DNA of 41,277 bases from DAOUJH01 sp964450505. Its GTDB lineage: Bacteria > Chloroflexota > Dehalococcoidia > Lucifugimonadales > QGNO01. The notes below the pieces were generated by a model. That model had not been told where the DNA came from. It saw only the letters and a program-made list of their open reading frames with translations, and made no database searches. The stretch covers positions 1-41,277 of the forward strand of contig CAYVEN010000009.1 in the NCBI GenBank assembly GCA_964450505.1, in the 5' to 3' direction. The position numbers and the translations under genes were made by a program. Below are positions 30,854 through 40,078 of this stretch, piece after piece. The number at the start of each line of letters is the position of its first letter. Within the stretch, counting starts at the first letter, position 1.

Positions 30854-32392
30854 CTACCCGGACTGAACCCGACTTGAAAAGTGCTCTTTGAGGGCTTCTA
30901 CCAAACCGGCTATAGTGTACTCCCTAGCTTGGACGGCGACCTTCAAACCCAGCCCGGCGGCGGTTGCCGCGGTAACGGGTCCTATGCAGGCTATGGCAGG
31001 CTTCTGCAATAGCGAGATATCTCCGTCCAGGATCGATACCAAACTCGACACCGTGGAGGAGCTGGTAAAGGTAACGGCGTCTATCTCCCCTTGCTTCAAC
31101 AGGGCAAGCGCATCTTGCTTGGACTCCTCAGAGGCAAGGGTCTTGTAAGTGACAACGTGCTCCACTTCCGCGCCGAGCTTTTGCAGTCCCTCCACCAAGG
31201 CATTGCGTCCTTCCGCGGCCCTGGGCAGCAAGACGCGGTCGCCTGGCTCTATGTGCTCTTGCAACGACTCCACCACGGACTCCGAGATATACTCCGAAGG
31301 CATGCGGTCGGCGTGGATGCCATGCCGGGCCAGAGACTCTGCGGTGGCCGGTCCAATGGCGGCAACCTTGACCCCGGCGAAGGCCCGCGAGTCCAGGCCG
31401 GTCTCCCTGAGGGCTTGCCAGAAGGCGTCTACGCCGTTGACACTGGTGAAGACAACCCATCTATAGCTCGCCAAGCCCTGAGCGGCACTCTTCAGAGGGG
31501 TGGCGTCATCGGGGGGGACAATCCTAATGCTGGGAAGCTCTATAACCTCCGCACCTTCCCTGCCGAGCAGGTCTGCCGTGGCGCTGATCTGCGTCCGCGC
31601 CCTGGTGACCATTATCCGTTTTCCCGACAACGGCCTGTTGTCGAACCAGCGTATCTCCGAGCGCAAAGCTACCGCGGGGCCGAATACGGCCACAATAGGA
31701 GGCTCCAATCCGGCCTCCCTACCAAGGTCTGGCACGGTGTCCAACGTGCCTTCCACAACACGTTGCCCGGGCCTGGTACCCCACTGTATCAAGGCGACGG
31801 GAGTATCCGCGGGCATGCCGTTTTCCTTCAACGTCTTGCATATTCCACCCAGCCTTTCCCAGCCCATGAGCAGCACCAAGGTGCCACCGCCCGCCGCCAA
31901 CGCTTTCCAGTCTACGAGGGACTCTTCCTTGCCAGGGTCTTCGCTGCCGCTGACCACGGTAAAGGAGGAGGCTACCTCTCTATGGGTGACGGGGATGCCG
32001 GCGTAAGTGGGCACCGCGATGGCGGAGGTTATCCCCGGCACCACCTCAAACGGTACGTCCGCTCTGGCCAAGGCCTGCGCCTCCTCGCCGCCGCGTCCGA
32101 ATACAAAGGGGTCTCCGCCCTTGAACCGCACCACAGTTTGTCCCAGACGGGCGCGGCGCACCATTTCGGCGGCGATTCCCTCCTGGGCATTCGACTCGCC
32201 GTGCGGCGATTTCCCCACGAAGATCACCTCTGCCCTGTCAGACGCAAAGCTGAGGATGCGTTGATCAACCAGCCGGTCGTAGAGCACGGCGTCGGCGCTG
32301 CGCAGGAGTTCCAGCCCACGCAGTGTAAGCAGGCCAGGGTCTCCTGGGCCTGCTCCCACCAGGTATACGGTACCCGCTCGTCCGGCCTTCAT
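30854..32392 (-). CDS. cobA-hemD: fused uroporphyrinogen-III C-methyltransferase / uroporphyrinogen-III synthase
   Basis: A 512-residue two-domain protein. Residues 1-250 are SUMT (VYLVGAGPGDPGLLTLRG, VVRFKGGDPFVFGRGGEEA), which methylates uroporphyrinogen III toward sirohaem and cobalamin. Residues about 260-512 are HemD, which cyclises hydroxymethylbilane to uroporphyrinogen III. A fusion of this type is known in Firmicutes, Actinobacteria and others. Its start overlaps the hemC stop by four bases (ATGA). It thus makes the branch-point intermediate and draws from it. Confidence 0.96.
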   Translation of the reverse strand: MKAGRAGTVYLVGAGPGDPGLLTLRGLELLRSADAVLYDRLVDQRILSFASDRAEVIFVGKSPHGESNAQEGIAAEMVRRARLGQTVVRFKGGDPFVFGRGGEEAQALARADVPFEVVPGITSAIAVPTYAGIPVTHREVASSFTVVSGSEDPGKEESLVDWKALAAGGGTLVLLMGWERLGGICKTLKENGMPADTPVALIQWGTRPGQRVVEGTLDTVPDLGREAGLEPPIVAVFGPAVALRSEIRWFDNRPLSGKRIMVTRARTQISATADLLGREGAEVIELPSIRIVPPDDATPLKSAAQGLASYRWVVFTSVNGVDAFWQALRETGLDSRAFAGVKVAAIGPATAESLARHGIHADRMPSEYISESVVESLQEHIEPGDRVLLPRAAEGRNALVEGLQKLGAEVEHVVTYKTLASEESKQDALALLKQGEIDAVTFTSSSTVSSLVSILDGDISLLQKPAIACIGPVTAATAAGLGLKVAVQAREYTIAGLVEALKEHFSSRVQSG

Positions 32393-33315
32393 CTCATGCC
32401 ACCCGCGGATCTAACCGCTTCAATAGCCCCGGTTGAGACGAGTTCTTGGTAGACCTCGTGTGCAACGGCTTCCGGGTTCTCAGCGTTTCCCGACGCCGAG
32501 GCTCTAAACAACCGCTTCCCCGAACTGTCGGCGGCAAGCATGGCACTGAGGGTCAGGGTCTGAGCGCTGATCTCCGCATAAGCCCCGAACGGAGCGGTGC
32601 ATCCCGCGCCGAGAAGGGACAACAGAGTGCGCTCTGCCCTCACGTTTCTTGCCGTATCCGGGTCTTGCACTGGCTCCACCAGTTTTCTCATCGCCTCATC
32701 AGCAGACCTTATCTGGACCGCCAGCGCTCCCTGGCCGGGGGCGGGCACGAACTGCTCCGGCTCAAACACCTGGGTGGCCTCTTTCTCTCTTTGCAGCCTG
32801 CGCAAGCCGGCCATTGCCAGCACCGCACCGTCGTACTCCTCACCGGACGCTTTTTGGAGGCGGCTGGGGACGTTGCCCCGCATGGGTAGGACTTGAATAT
32901 CCGGACGGGCGGCAAGCACCTGGGCGGAGCGGCGCGGGCTCCCGGTGCCTATGCGTGCGCCCTGAGGCAACTCCGCCAGGGGAAGGCGCCATTTGTTTAC
33001 CAACACGTCGCGCGGGTCTTCACGGCTCACGACCGCTCCTATGCTTAGACCATCGCTAATCGTGGACGGCAGGTCCTTCAAGCTGTGTACCGCCAGATCT
33101 ATCTCCTGTCGCAGCAGGGCAGCCTCCAGCTCTTTGACGAACACGCCAACGCCGATCTGTGGCACGGGGGACCGGTCATCCAGGTCACCGCCGGTGGAGA
33201 TGGTGCGAATTTCCAGCAGCCTATCTGGGGCTGCGGCCCGCAGCAGTTCCAAGACCTCTTCCGTCTGCTTCAAGGCCAGTTCACTGGCACGCGAGCCTGC
33301 AATTACGGGGTCCAA
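32389..33315 (-). CDS. hemC: hydroxymethylbilane synthase (porphobilinogen deaminase)
   Basis: A 308-residue enzyme polymerising four porphobilinogen units. The dipyrromethane cofactor cysteine is C239 in LLGAGCTAPFGAYA, the catalytic aspartate D81 in VHSLKDLPS, and RIGTGSPRRSAQ is conserved. It starts at TTG 33315, one base after the sirC stop; the non-ATG start might temper its translation. All residues of the family are in place. Confidence 0.97.
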   Translation of the reverse strand: MDPVIAGSRASELALKQTEEVLELLRAAAPDRLLEIRTISTGGDLDDRSPVPQIGVGVFVKELEAALLRQEIDLAVHSLKDLPSTISDGLSIGAVVSREDPRDVLVNKWRLPLAELPQGARIGTGSPRRSAQVLAARPDIQVLPMRGNVPSRLQKASGEEYDGAVLAMAGLRRLQREKEATQVFEPEQFVPAPGQGALAVQIRSADEAMRKLVEPVQDPDTARNVRAERTLLSLLGAGCTAPFGAYAEISAQTLTLSAMLAADSSGKRLFRASASGNAENPEAVAHEVYQELVSTGAIEAVRSAGGMR

Positions 33316-33316
33316 T

Positions 33317-33991
33317 TCAAGCTCCCACTCCCTGTGATGCGCAGGGCTGTTCCTCCAGCATCCTCCGCAACCTCTCTCTCGCTTGCGCCGCCTGCCCGCT
33401 CCGAAACATGGCCAGGAGCTCGTCGTCCATGCACTCCTGCCAGCGGTCGGGGTCCGGCCGTAGGCCCTTTGCCCGCACTTCAGTCCGCACGTCGGCGAGA
33501 ACCTCCACCATATCCGCCCATTGCAGGCAGAGGCAGAGGTCAGGGTCGGACATCATCTCTCTGAGACGGCGAGCCAGCGCCGGACTGAGGCCCGCGGTTG
33601 AGATGGCGCACTGCACCTCGCCGTTCTGCCCTCTTCTGGCTATCGCGGGGGCTATGAAGCTGCACAGTTGCGGCCTATCCACCACGTTGAGCAAGATGCC
33701 GCGGCTATGGGCCTCTTGGGCAACCCTTGTGTACTCATCCTCGTTGAGGTTCTCCGATACAACCAGGAACGCCCCTTCCAGGTCGCCTTGCCGGTATTCC
33801 CGGGGCTTCCACTCTATGAGGCCGCGACCTGCCAGATCCTGAAGCACGACGCTGACCTCGGGACTGATCAGGGTCACCCGCGCGCCGTGTTCCAAGAGCC
33901 CCTGCACCTTGCGCTCGGCCTCATGCTCTCCGCCAACCACAACGCAGTGGCGTCCGTTCAAGTCTAGATAAACCGGATAGTACGCAGGCAT
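33317..33991 (-). CDS. sirC: precorrin-2 dehydrogenase / sirohydrochlorin ferrochelatase-like
   Basis: A 224-residue Met8/SirC-type protein that oxidises precorrin-2 to sirohydrochlorin with NAD+. The Rossmann motif reads VVVGGEHEAERKV (the third glycine of the usual GGG is Glu). NVVDRPQLCSFIAPA contains the conserved aspartate used in dehydrogenation and metal insertion, and TAGLSPALARRLREMM is typical. It is first in the operon, so the operon couples haem precursors with sirohaem. hemA and hemL are not next to it, unlike in many operons; ALA synthesis must be encoded elsewhere. Confidence 0.93.
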   Translation of the reverse strand: MPAYYPVYLDLNGRHCVVVGGEHEAERKVQGLLEHGARVTLISPEVSVVLQDLAGRGLIEWKPREYRQGDLEGAFLVVSENLNEDEYTRVAQEAHSRGILLNVVDRPQLCSFIAPAIARRGQNGEVQCAISTAGLSPALARRLREMMSDPDLCLCLQWADMVEVLADVRTEVRAKGLRPDPDRWQECMDDELLAMFRSGQAAQARERLRRMLEEQPCASQGVGA

Positions 33992-34150
33992 GGCCTCATT
34001 TTACTCCGCAACTCCTGGACTGGGTACCTAACTTCACCCTCTTATATTAGCGGTAGCTGTAAAGTACCGATAGCTCGCTTGCCCGGCTGGGAATCCATTC
34101 CCCGCGGACTTACGTGTATAATCCCCCCTACCCAAACCAGCGAGGACGTC

Positions 34151-35233
34151 ATGATAAAGCAAGACCGCTTGGTGAATACATTCTGCGACCTTGTGCGGAT
34201 AGACAGCCCATCCGGAGAAGAGGAAGAGGTTGCTCAAGATATCACGCGGCGTCTCAGCGGCATCGGATTCGATATACAGCGGGACTCCTACGGCAATCTG
34301 ATAGCCTCCGAGGAAGGCGACGAGCCATTGATGCTATCGGCTCACATGGACACCGTAGAACCGGGCCGCGGCATAAAGCCGCAGGTACTGGATGACCGCA
34401 TCGTCTCCGACGGCACCACCATCCTCGGCGGCGACTGCAAGGCAGGTGTCGCCGCCATACTGGAGGCATTAGAGTCGCTCCATGAGGACGGTGTGGAGCG
34501 GGTCCCTGTACAGCTTATCTTCACCCGCGAAGAAGAGATCGGCCTTCTCGGCGCTCGCAATCTTGACGTGTCGCTGCTCAAGGCCAAACGCGGCGTCGTC
34601 TTCGACGGCAACGGCCCGCCCAGCAAGGTGACCAGCACCAGCCCCACCTACGTCAGCTTCAACATAAACGTCACCGGCCGCGCCGCACACGCCGGCGTTG
34701 AACCTGAGAAGGGACTATCCGCCATCCACATTGCCGCCGAAATCATCACCGGCCTGCGCCAGGGCCGCATAGATGACGAGACCACTATCAACGTCGGTGT
34801 TATCACCGGGGGTTCGGTGCGCAACGCCGTTCCCGAAGAGGCCTCCTTCAGCGGCGAGTTCCGCAGCCGCAACATAGAATCCCTGGAGTTGATCCGTCGT
34901 GAGATCAGCGAAGTGTTGGAACAGGCGCGGGGCAAGTATCCAGAGGCCGTCATAGAAGAGACCATGAACGTAGAGTTCGAGATGTACCGGCTGGGCAAGG
35001 ATGACCCCATGCTCCGGAAGGTGTCGCGCATACTTGAGGGCATGGGCAAAGTGCCAGAGGTTGTCCCCTCAGGCGGCGGCACGGACGGCAACGTATTCAA
35101 CAAACACGGCTTAAACTGCGTTGTGGTCGGCATGTCCACCCGGGATATGCATACCGTGCGAGAATACGTGCCCATCGCTGACCTGACCGACACTGCCCGC
35201 TTCTGCCAGGCTTTGCTTCTGGACAAGGAGTAG
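34151..35233 (+). CDS. M20 family metallopeptidase (tripeptidase T-like)
   Basis: A 360-residue di-zinc exopeptidase. Zinc ligands and catalytic residues are seen as H65 and D67 (SAHMDTVEP), D95 (ILGGDCKAGV), E128-E129 (FTREEEIGLLG), and a late histidine in DMHTVREYV; the lid domain lies at about 180-290. It resembles PepT/M20B-type peptidases that trim small peptides. ATG 34151 is preceded by GAGG at five bases. A TATAAT box lies at 34117-34122 without a clear -35 box. The receiver-DUF3052 gene begins three bases after the stop, so they are co-transcribed. Confidence 0.9.
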   Translation: MIKQDRLVNTFCDLVRIDSPSGEEEEVAQDITRRLSGIGFDIQRDSYGNLIASEEGDEPLMLSAHMDTVEPGRGIKPQVLDDRIVSDGTTILGGDCKAGVAAILEALESLHEDGVERVPVQLIFTREEEIGLLGARNLDVSLLKAKRGVVFDGNGPPSKVTSTSPTYVSFNINVTGRAAHAGVEPEKGLSAIHIAAEIITGLRQGRIDDETTINVGVITGGSVRNAVPEEASFSGEFRSRNIESLELIRREISEVLEQARGKYPEAVIEETMNVEFEMYRLGKDDPMLRKVSRILEGMGKVPEVVPSGGGTDGNVFNKHGLNCVVVGMSTRDMHTVREYVPIADLTDTARFCQALLLDKE

Positions 35234-35235
35234 AC

Positions 35236-36036
35236 GTGAATGACCTTGTCTGTCTCATTCACTGGAACGAGAACAAGGCCAGGGAGAGAGCGCAACTCAT
35301 AGAAGCCGACGGTTACCGAGTGGACGCCTCACCCTTCACCTCCGGTTCCCTGCGCCAGCTCAGGGATAATCCACCAGCCGCCGTTGTCATTGATCTGTCC
35401 CGACTTCCCTCACATGGCCGCGAGGTGGCAGTGGCGTTGCGCTACTACAAGAGCACCCGCGCCATACCTATCATCTTTGTTGACGGCCAGCCAGATAAAG
35501 TAGAGCGAGTCAAGGAGCTTCTGCCCGATGCGAAGTACACTGCGTGGCAAGACATAGGCCCCGCCATTCGGGAAGCCATAGCGGCTCCCCCTACCGATCC
35601 GGTGCGGCCACGGACCGTCTTTGACAGCTATGCAGGCACTCCGCTCTTCAAGAAGCTGGGTATCAAGGACGGTTCTCGCGTATCCCTTGTCGATGCTCCT
35701 CAACGGTTCGAATCCAAGCTAGGCGACTTACCGGAAGGCGTTCTGCTGCAAAGGAACAGGAACGCCTCCAGCGATCTGACCCTTTGGTTCGTCACCTCCA
35801 GCAAAGACCTACAGCAGCATATCGATTCCATGGGCCGCTCCATTGGAAAGGACGGGCTGTGGGTCATCTGGCCCAAGAAGACCTCAGACATGCAATCGGA
35901 CCTCAGCCAGGTGATCGTACGCAGGATAGGCATGGACGCCGGACTGGTGGACTACAAGATAGCCTCTATAGATGAGACCTGGTCCGGCCTGCGCTTCGCA
36001 GTGAAGAAGCAGGGGGGCCCGACTGCTTCCGCCTAG
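35236..36036 (+). CDS. receiver-like domain fused to DUF3052
   Basis: A 266-residue protein starting at GTG 35236 behind AAGGAG. Residues 1-120 look like a response-regulator receiver: AAVVIDLSRLP places D53 at the phosphorylation position, but the switch Thr and conserved Lys positions are poorly kept (PIIFVDGQP, TAW), so it may be a pseudo-receiver. Residues about 135-260 match DUF3052 (GTPLFKKLGIKDGSRVSLVDAP, then LTLWFVTSSKDLQ and GLWVIWPKK), a domain of unknown function seen in Actinobacteria and Chloroflexi. No output DNA-binding domain is present. Its neighbours are a peptidase and a MaoC-like protein. Confidence 0.75.
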   Translation: MNDLVCLIHWNENKARERAQLIEADGYRVDASPFTSGSLRQLRDNPPAAVVIDLSRLPSHGREVAVALRYYKSTRAIPIIFVDGQPDKVERVKELLPDAKYTAWQDIGPAIREAIAAPPTDPVRPRTVFDSYAGTPLFKKLGIKDGSRVSLVDAPQRFESKLGDLPEGVLLQRNRNASSDLTLWFVTSSKDLQQHIDSMGRSIGKDGLWVIWPKKTSDMQSDLSQVIVRRIGMDAGLVDYKIASIDETWSGLRFAVKKQGGPTASA

Positions 36037-36103
36037 CGTTGTCCCAAACATGCAACGTCTGCTATCATCCCCGCTGAACAAGCCAGAAGCCCGGAGGTGA
36101 AGC

Positions 36104-37483
36104 GTGGCTACCACCCAGACCTTTGAAGAAGCGGTCCAGGAGTTCATAGAGCTATCCAGAGAACTGGTCGGCAAAGAGACCGAGGAGAGCATGCCGCCAG
36201 CGCCGCCAGCGCCTTTCGAGCAGGACGGCCCCCCCTACGAAAACCCCATTCGCTTTGACCAGCGCAACATCCAAAACTACATGCGCACCATCGGCGACGA
36301 CAATCCCCTGTACAACGACCCCGATTATGCCAAGGGCACGCGTTACGGCTGTCTCATTGCGCCGGGGCCCATACTGTCCCAGATAAGGGGAATCACCGCT
36401 CACGGCGTACAGTACGGCGGTGAAGGCAAGAAGCGCAAGGAAGGCTATCCCGTGGCCAACTACTTCTCCGGCGCCGCTTGGGAGTTCTTCGATACGGTCA
36501 AGGTAGGCTCCAAGTTTCGCTCCTCCATGGTAACCAAGGACCTCTTCACCAAACAGGGTTCGCGGGGAAACCTCATCTTCTTCATATCTGAGCTTATGTA
36601 CTGGGACTATCACGGAGACCTGGCCGGCAAGTGCTACGGAACGCTGATCATGGTGCCCATCGAGGCTATGGGAGCGTCGCGCTCCATGGACGTGAACAAG
36701 GTTGGCTCCCAGCTCCTCTACGAACGCGGCACTCAAAACTACTCCTCGGAAGACCTGCAGGCGATAGTGGAGGACATGGAGCGGATGCGCCCCTCTCGCC
36801 GCGGTGCTGAGACGCTCTACTGGGAAGACGTGGAGGTTGGCGAGAGGCTGGGCCCGATTGTCGTTCCTCCTTGGACGCTGCAGGACCTAGAGGCTCCCAA
36901 CATGGTCGGCTCCTGCGTGCTCCACATCGCCAAGGGAGACCCCGGCGACGAGCTGGCCTTTGAGCCTGTATTCAACCGGTTCAAGACGCGCGGTGAAGGT
37001 CACCACGTCACCCATCCCGCCACCCGATGGCCGTGGTCGGCCTCCGCCGAACACTCCGACCCGCTCATGGCAGCTTTCCGCGCTCTGCCCGGCCCCTTCG
37101 ACGGCGGTGTGCAGCGAACACAGATACCGCACCGGCTCCTCAGCGACTGGATGGGAGACGAAGGGTTCGTACGGCGGCAGCAAACCGCTATCAGAAAGCC
37201 TGTGTTCTACAGCGACACTACTTACTACACGGGCGAGGTGGTCAAGAAGTTCAAAGAGGTCCAGGAAGGCGAGGAAGGCCCCGGCGCCGTCCCCGGCAAG
37301 CGCGAGTATCACGCGGTGGGCATCCGACTAGAGGGAAAGAACCAGGTTGGCGAGGTCTCCACACCGGGCACCGCCTGCATCTACCTGCCATCGCGGCAGG
37401 ATGGGCCGGTGCAACTCCCCATACCCCACAAAGCACGGCCCGACTTTGTTCCCTACGACGTCTTCTACCGCGACTGGTTCTAG
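36104..37483 (+). CDS. MaoC-like double-hotdog acyl dehydratase
   Basis: A 459-residue protein starting at GTG 36104, preceded by GGAGG. The N-terminal half contains YMRTIGDDNPLYNDPDYAKG followed by CLIAPGPIL, the signature of the FAS1_DH/MaoC_dehydrat_N hotdog. A second hotdog-like region is expected between about 230 and 440 (WEDVEVGERLGPIVVPPWTL; RKPVFYSDTTYYTGEV). Such proteins hydrate or dehydrate enoyl/3-hydroxyacyl-CoA substrates. The metabolic context is not defined by its neighbours. A proline-rich stretch (PPAPPAPF) lies at residues 31-38. Confidence 0.8.
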   Translation: MATTQTFEEAVQEFIELSRELVGKETEESMPPAPPAPFEQDGPPYENPIRFDQRNIQNYMRTIGDDNPLYNDPDYAKGTRYGCLIAPGPILSQIRGITAHGVQYGGEGKKRKEGYPVANYFSGAAWEFFDTVKVGSKFRSSMVTKDLFTKQGSRGNLIFFISELMYWDYHGDLAGKCYGTLIMVPIEAMGASRSMDVNKVGSQLLYERGTQNYSSEDLQAIVEDMERMRPSRRGAETLYWEDVEVGERLGPIVVPPWTLQDLEAPNMVGSCVLHIAKGDPGDELAFEPVFNRFKTRGEGHHVTHPATRWPWSASAEHSDPLMAAFRALPGPFDGGVQRTQIPHRLLSDWMGDEGFVRRQQTAIRKPVFYSDTTYYTGEVVKKFKEVQEGEEGPGAVPGKREYHAVGIRLEGKNQVGEVSTPGTACIYLPSRQDGPVQLPIPHKARPDFVPYDVFYRDWF

Positions 37484-37500
37484 ACCGCCTCTTCTCTACC

Positions 37501-37550
37501 GTACCCGTACTTGACACGGGAACCCAGAGGTTCAAGATGTCATGCTGAGC
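37501..37550. repeat. REP-like repeat fragment before apt
   Basis: TTGACACGGGAACCCAGAGG and GTCATGCTGAGC resemble the repeat material at 4585-4653 and in other environmental genomes. It lies between the convergent MaoC and apt stop codons and contains no gene. A promoter-like TTGACA is part of the repeat and should not be over-read. Confidence 0.45.
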
Positions 37551-37552
37551 TG

Positions 37553-38077
37553 CTAGAACACAATCAGCGAGTGAAGGTCGTAATCTGCGAGCTTGTCGCG
37601 TCCTTTTAGGAAAGCCAGCTCGATGAGCACGGCCATACCGGCCACCGAGCCTCCGCACCGCTCCACCAGTTTCGCCGTGGCCTGTAGGGTGCCCCCGGTG
37701 GCCAGAACGTCGTCTACTATCAGGGCCCGCGTCCCTTCCTTCAGAGCATCCTGATGCATCTCCAGGGTCTCCGAGCCGTATTCCAGGGCATAATCGACTC
37801 TATGCGTGTGCCAGGGCAGCTTGCCCGCCTTGCGTACTGGAACAATGCCTGTGCCCAACTGCATAGCCACGGGAGCACCTAAAACAAAGCCCCTCGCCTC
37901 TATTGCCACAACAGCGTCGACGCTTGCATTATTGAAAGGCTCGCTGAGCGCCCTCACCGCCGTTTCCAGGGCATCGGGGTTCCCCAGCAGCGGGGTGATG
38001 TCCTTGAATTGGATCCCCTTCTCAGGGAAATCCGGCACGTTGCGGATGAAATCCTCCAGGTGCAGGTCACCCTTCAA
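37553..38077 (-). CDS. apt: adenine phosphoribosyltransferase
   Basis: A 174-residue purine salvage enzyme making AMP from adenine and PRPP. The PRPP motif ALIVDDVLATGGTL (about 118-131), FPEKGIQFKDITPLL and VAIEARGFVLGAPVA are all characteristic. The start is TTG 38077 behind AGGAGGAG; the ATG at 38082 is out of frame and stops after two codons. Standard length; no distinct operon partner. Confidence 0.96.
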   Translation of the reverse strand: MKGDLHLEDFIRNVPDFPEKGIQFKDITPLLGNPDALETAVRALSEPFNNASVDAVVAIEARGFVLGAPVAMQLGTGIVPVRKAGKLPWHTHRVDYALEYGSETLEMHQDALKEGTRALIVDDVLATGGTLQATAKLVERCGGSVAGMAVLIELAFLKGRDKLADYDLHSLIVF

Positions 38078-38195
38078 TTCATCTCCTCCTACTTAACGCA
38101 ATGTCAGTTAATGCGCTCACGGGGAACAGTGCCGCTCCTCAGCAGCCGCGCCCCGGTACATCTTTCGCAACGGTCATGTTGAGCAGTACAGGTGT

Positions 38196-38272
38196 TGGTC
38201 GGGGTGAGTGGACTTGAACCACCGGCCTCTACGTCCCGAACGTAGCGCTCTGCCAAACTGAGCTACACCCCG
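38196..38272 (-). tRNA. tRNA-Pro(CGG)
   Basis: On the minus strand acceptor CGGGGTG/CACCCCG, D-arm TAGCTCAGTTTGGCAGAGC, anticodon stem CTACG/CGTAG with loop TTCGGGA (anticodon CGG, 38236-38238) and T-loop GGTTCAAGTCC; CCA is encoded. Confidence 0.95.
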
Positions 38273-38382
38273 CAATAACCTATCGATTATATCGCAATTA
38301 CCCAAAGACCGTAATCTACCCGCGATAGTCTAACGACGCCCAGGCAAAAGCGCCCAACCGGCTACTCGTTAAGCAGCCAGGT

Positions 38383-39690
38383 TCAAGTGGCGTAAGCGGA
38401 AGCTACTCTGCCGCTCCGATATATCTGCCGCAGGGTCGAACGCCACAGACTGAGCAACAGCAACAAGCCAATGAACATGAATGCCGTTATAGTGAGGATG
38501 GTAGGCGCGCTCCACTGATCAGCCAGATAACCGTTGATTAGATTGGCGAATGCCATTGTGCCGCCGGCGTGCATTGTGTAGATGCTGGAGACACGTCCCC
38601 GCACCCGGTCCTCCACGCCGCTCTGCACCAAGGTATTGGTGATAGCCATGAAGGTAGCCTGGGACGCTCCCATTCCAGCCGCCGCTAAGAACGCTAGGGG
38701 CAGAGTGGAGGAGGCGGCCAGGGCTAAAGGAGTCAATCCACTGGCGAGTCCAGTAGCTAGCAGAAACCAGCCAGTCCACCGACTACCCGTCAGGCTGGCT
38801 ATTATAAGAACGCCGATGAGAGCGCCGCCACCTGTGGCCATGATGAGCACGCTGAACACCGATCCTCCGGCGCCCAGTTCTCTCTGAGAAAACACCGGCA
38901 GCATCGACTCAAAGGACATGGTCAGCGAACAGTGCAGGGCCACAAGGAGGATGATCAGTCCTATTGTGGCGTGACGATACGAATACACAAGCCCCTCTGT
39001 GAGGTTGCGCACTATACCTTGTTCAGAGCGTACCTCACCTCGTGAAACGGTGTTCACGCGCAAGACAAAGAAGATCCCTGCGGCGTAGAAGAAGACGCTC
39101 AACAGGAAGGCGCCTCCCACGCCAACCGTGGCCAGCAGCGGCGCGGTCAAACCGGGGCCTCCAATGCGTGAGCCGTGCATGGCAATGCCGGAAAGAGCTA
39201 CCGCGTTAAGCAAATCCCTGCGCGGCACCAAATTGGGAACCAAGGCCTGCACGCTGGGCATGATCATGGCCCGGACACAGCCGCTAATTAAGGCGAAAGC
39301 CACCACTTGCCAGACCTGCACGGCGTTAAAGGCAATCAAGACCGCTAGCAGCAGCGCCTGCACCAAATTGACCGCATATCCCACGGCAATAATCTTTCTA
39401 CGGTCGAAGCGGTCGGCCAGCAGTCCACCCAAAGGGGCGGCAAGAATGAGTGGACTCATTGCCGCAAACGTGACTACTCCTACCATCAGCGACGAGGAAT
39501 CGGAGAGGTTGAACACCAGCCAGCCCCTGGCAACTATCATTGCCCAGACGCCCATCCCGGCAAAGGTGCTGCCTGTCCATAGATAGCGGTAGTCCCGGTG
39601 GTGTAAGGAAGCGAATGTTGGCAGCCGAGAAAGGAACTTAACTGGTACAGTTTGGAGCACTGGCTCTCCAAGTGTCGCTTGGCTGGGCAT
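38383..39690 (-). CDS. MFS transporter (12 spans, MFS_3/EntS-like)
   Basis: A 435-residue protein with about 12 hydrophobic spans. HRDYRYLWTGSTFAGMGVWAMIVARGWLVF at the N-terminus and the loop GGLLADRFDRRKIIAVGY (motif A) fit the MFS_3/EntS-like group of exporters. ATG 39690 lacks a strong ribosome site. No substrate can be assigned. It is monocistronic, divergent from the ABC transporter genes across a 388-base gap. Confidence 0.88.
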   Translation of the reverse strand: MPSQATLGEPVLQTVPVKFLSRLPTFASLHHRDYRYLWTGSTFAGMGVWAMIVARGWLVFNLSDSSSLMVGVVTFAAMSPLILAAPLGGLLADRFDRRKIIAVGYAVNLVQALLLAVLIAFNAVQVWQVVAFALISGCVRAMIMPSVQALVPNLVPRRDLLNAVALSGIAMHGSRIGGPGLTAPLLATVGVGGAFLLSVFFYAAGIFFVLRVNTVSRGEVRSEQGIVRNLTEGLVYSYRHATIGLIILLVALHCSLTMSFESMLPVFSQRELGAGGSVFSVLIMATGGGALIGVLIIASLTGSRWTGWFLLATGLASGLTPLALAASSTLPLAFLAAAGMGASQATFMAITNTLVQSGVEDRVRGRVSSIYTMHAGGTMAFANLINGYLADQWSAPTILTITAFMFIGLLLLLSLWRSTLRQIYRSGRVASAYAT

Positions 39691-40078
39691 AGCTTACCAG
39701 AATAGCGAAAGTTTTAGCTGCATCCAGGGAACCTGTTCAGAACATAGGTGAAGCCGAGACAGGCCGCCGTTAAACCTGTGGAAGTTTGTTTTGCCAAGAC
39801 TGGACCCAGACAGTATATACAATCGGCATTTGACATGCGCCCATATCCCGTATAAGGTTAAGCTGTTCCAAAGATCAAACGGGGGGTATACTGCTGTGAG
39901 GTACAGTAAAGGCTAGTTCTCAAGCCACAAGAAATAATTCTCTTTGTTTGTCTCTCAAGGTTTCGGTAGTTTCAACCATCTGCCCCTGCTCGTAGGTTTC
40001 CCCTTTTTGTTTCCCTAGGTCATTGTTGCTTTTGTCCAATAGACATTTACATTAAACAGCGAGGAATTTTATAGACCA
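39691..40078. other. 388-base intergenic region between MFS and ABC transporter genes
   Basis: No gene is seen. It is more AT-rich than its surroundings towards the ABC gene. TTGACA at 39830-39835 faces the plus strand with TAAGGT at 17 bases (39853-39858) or TATAAG at 15 bases; either could drive the importer genes. No riboswitch or terminator could be recognised. Confidence 0.35.

Noticed and set aside
31091..32452. 453-codon open frame opposite cobA-hemD
   Set aside because: The minus strand encodes a well-conserved fusion enzyme; the antisense frame has no recognisable motif or start signal.
37511..37516. TTGACA at 37511 as a promoter
   Set aside because: It is part of a dispersed repeat between convergent genes and has no matching -10 box or downstream gene in that direction.
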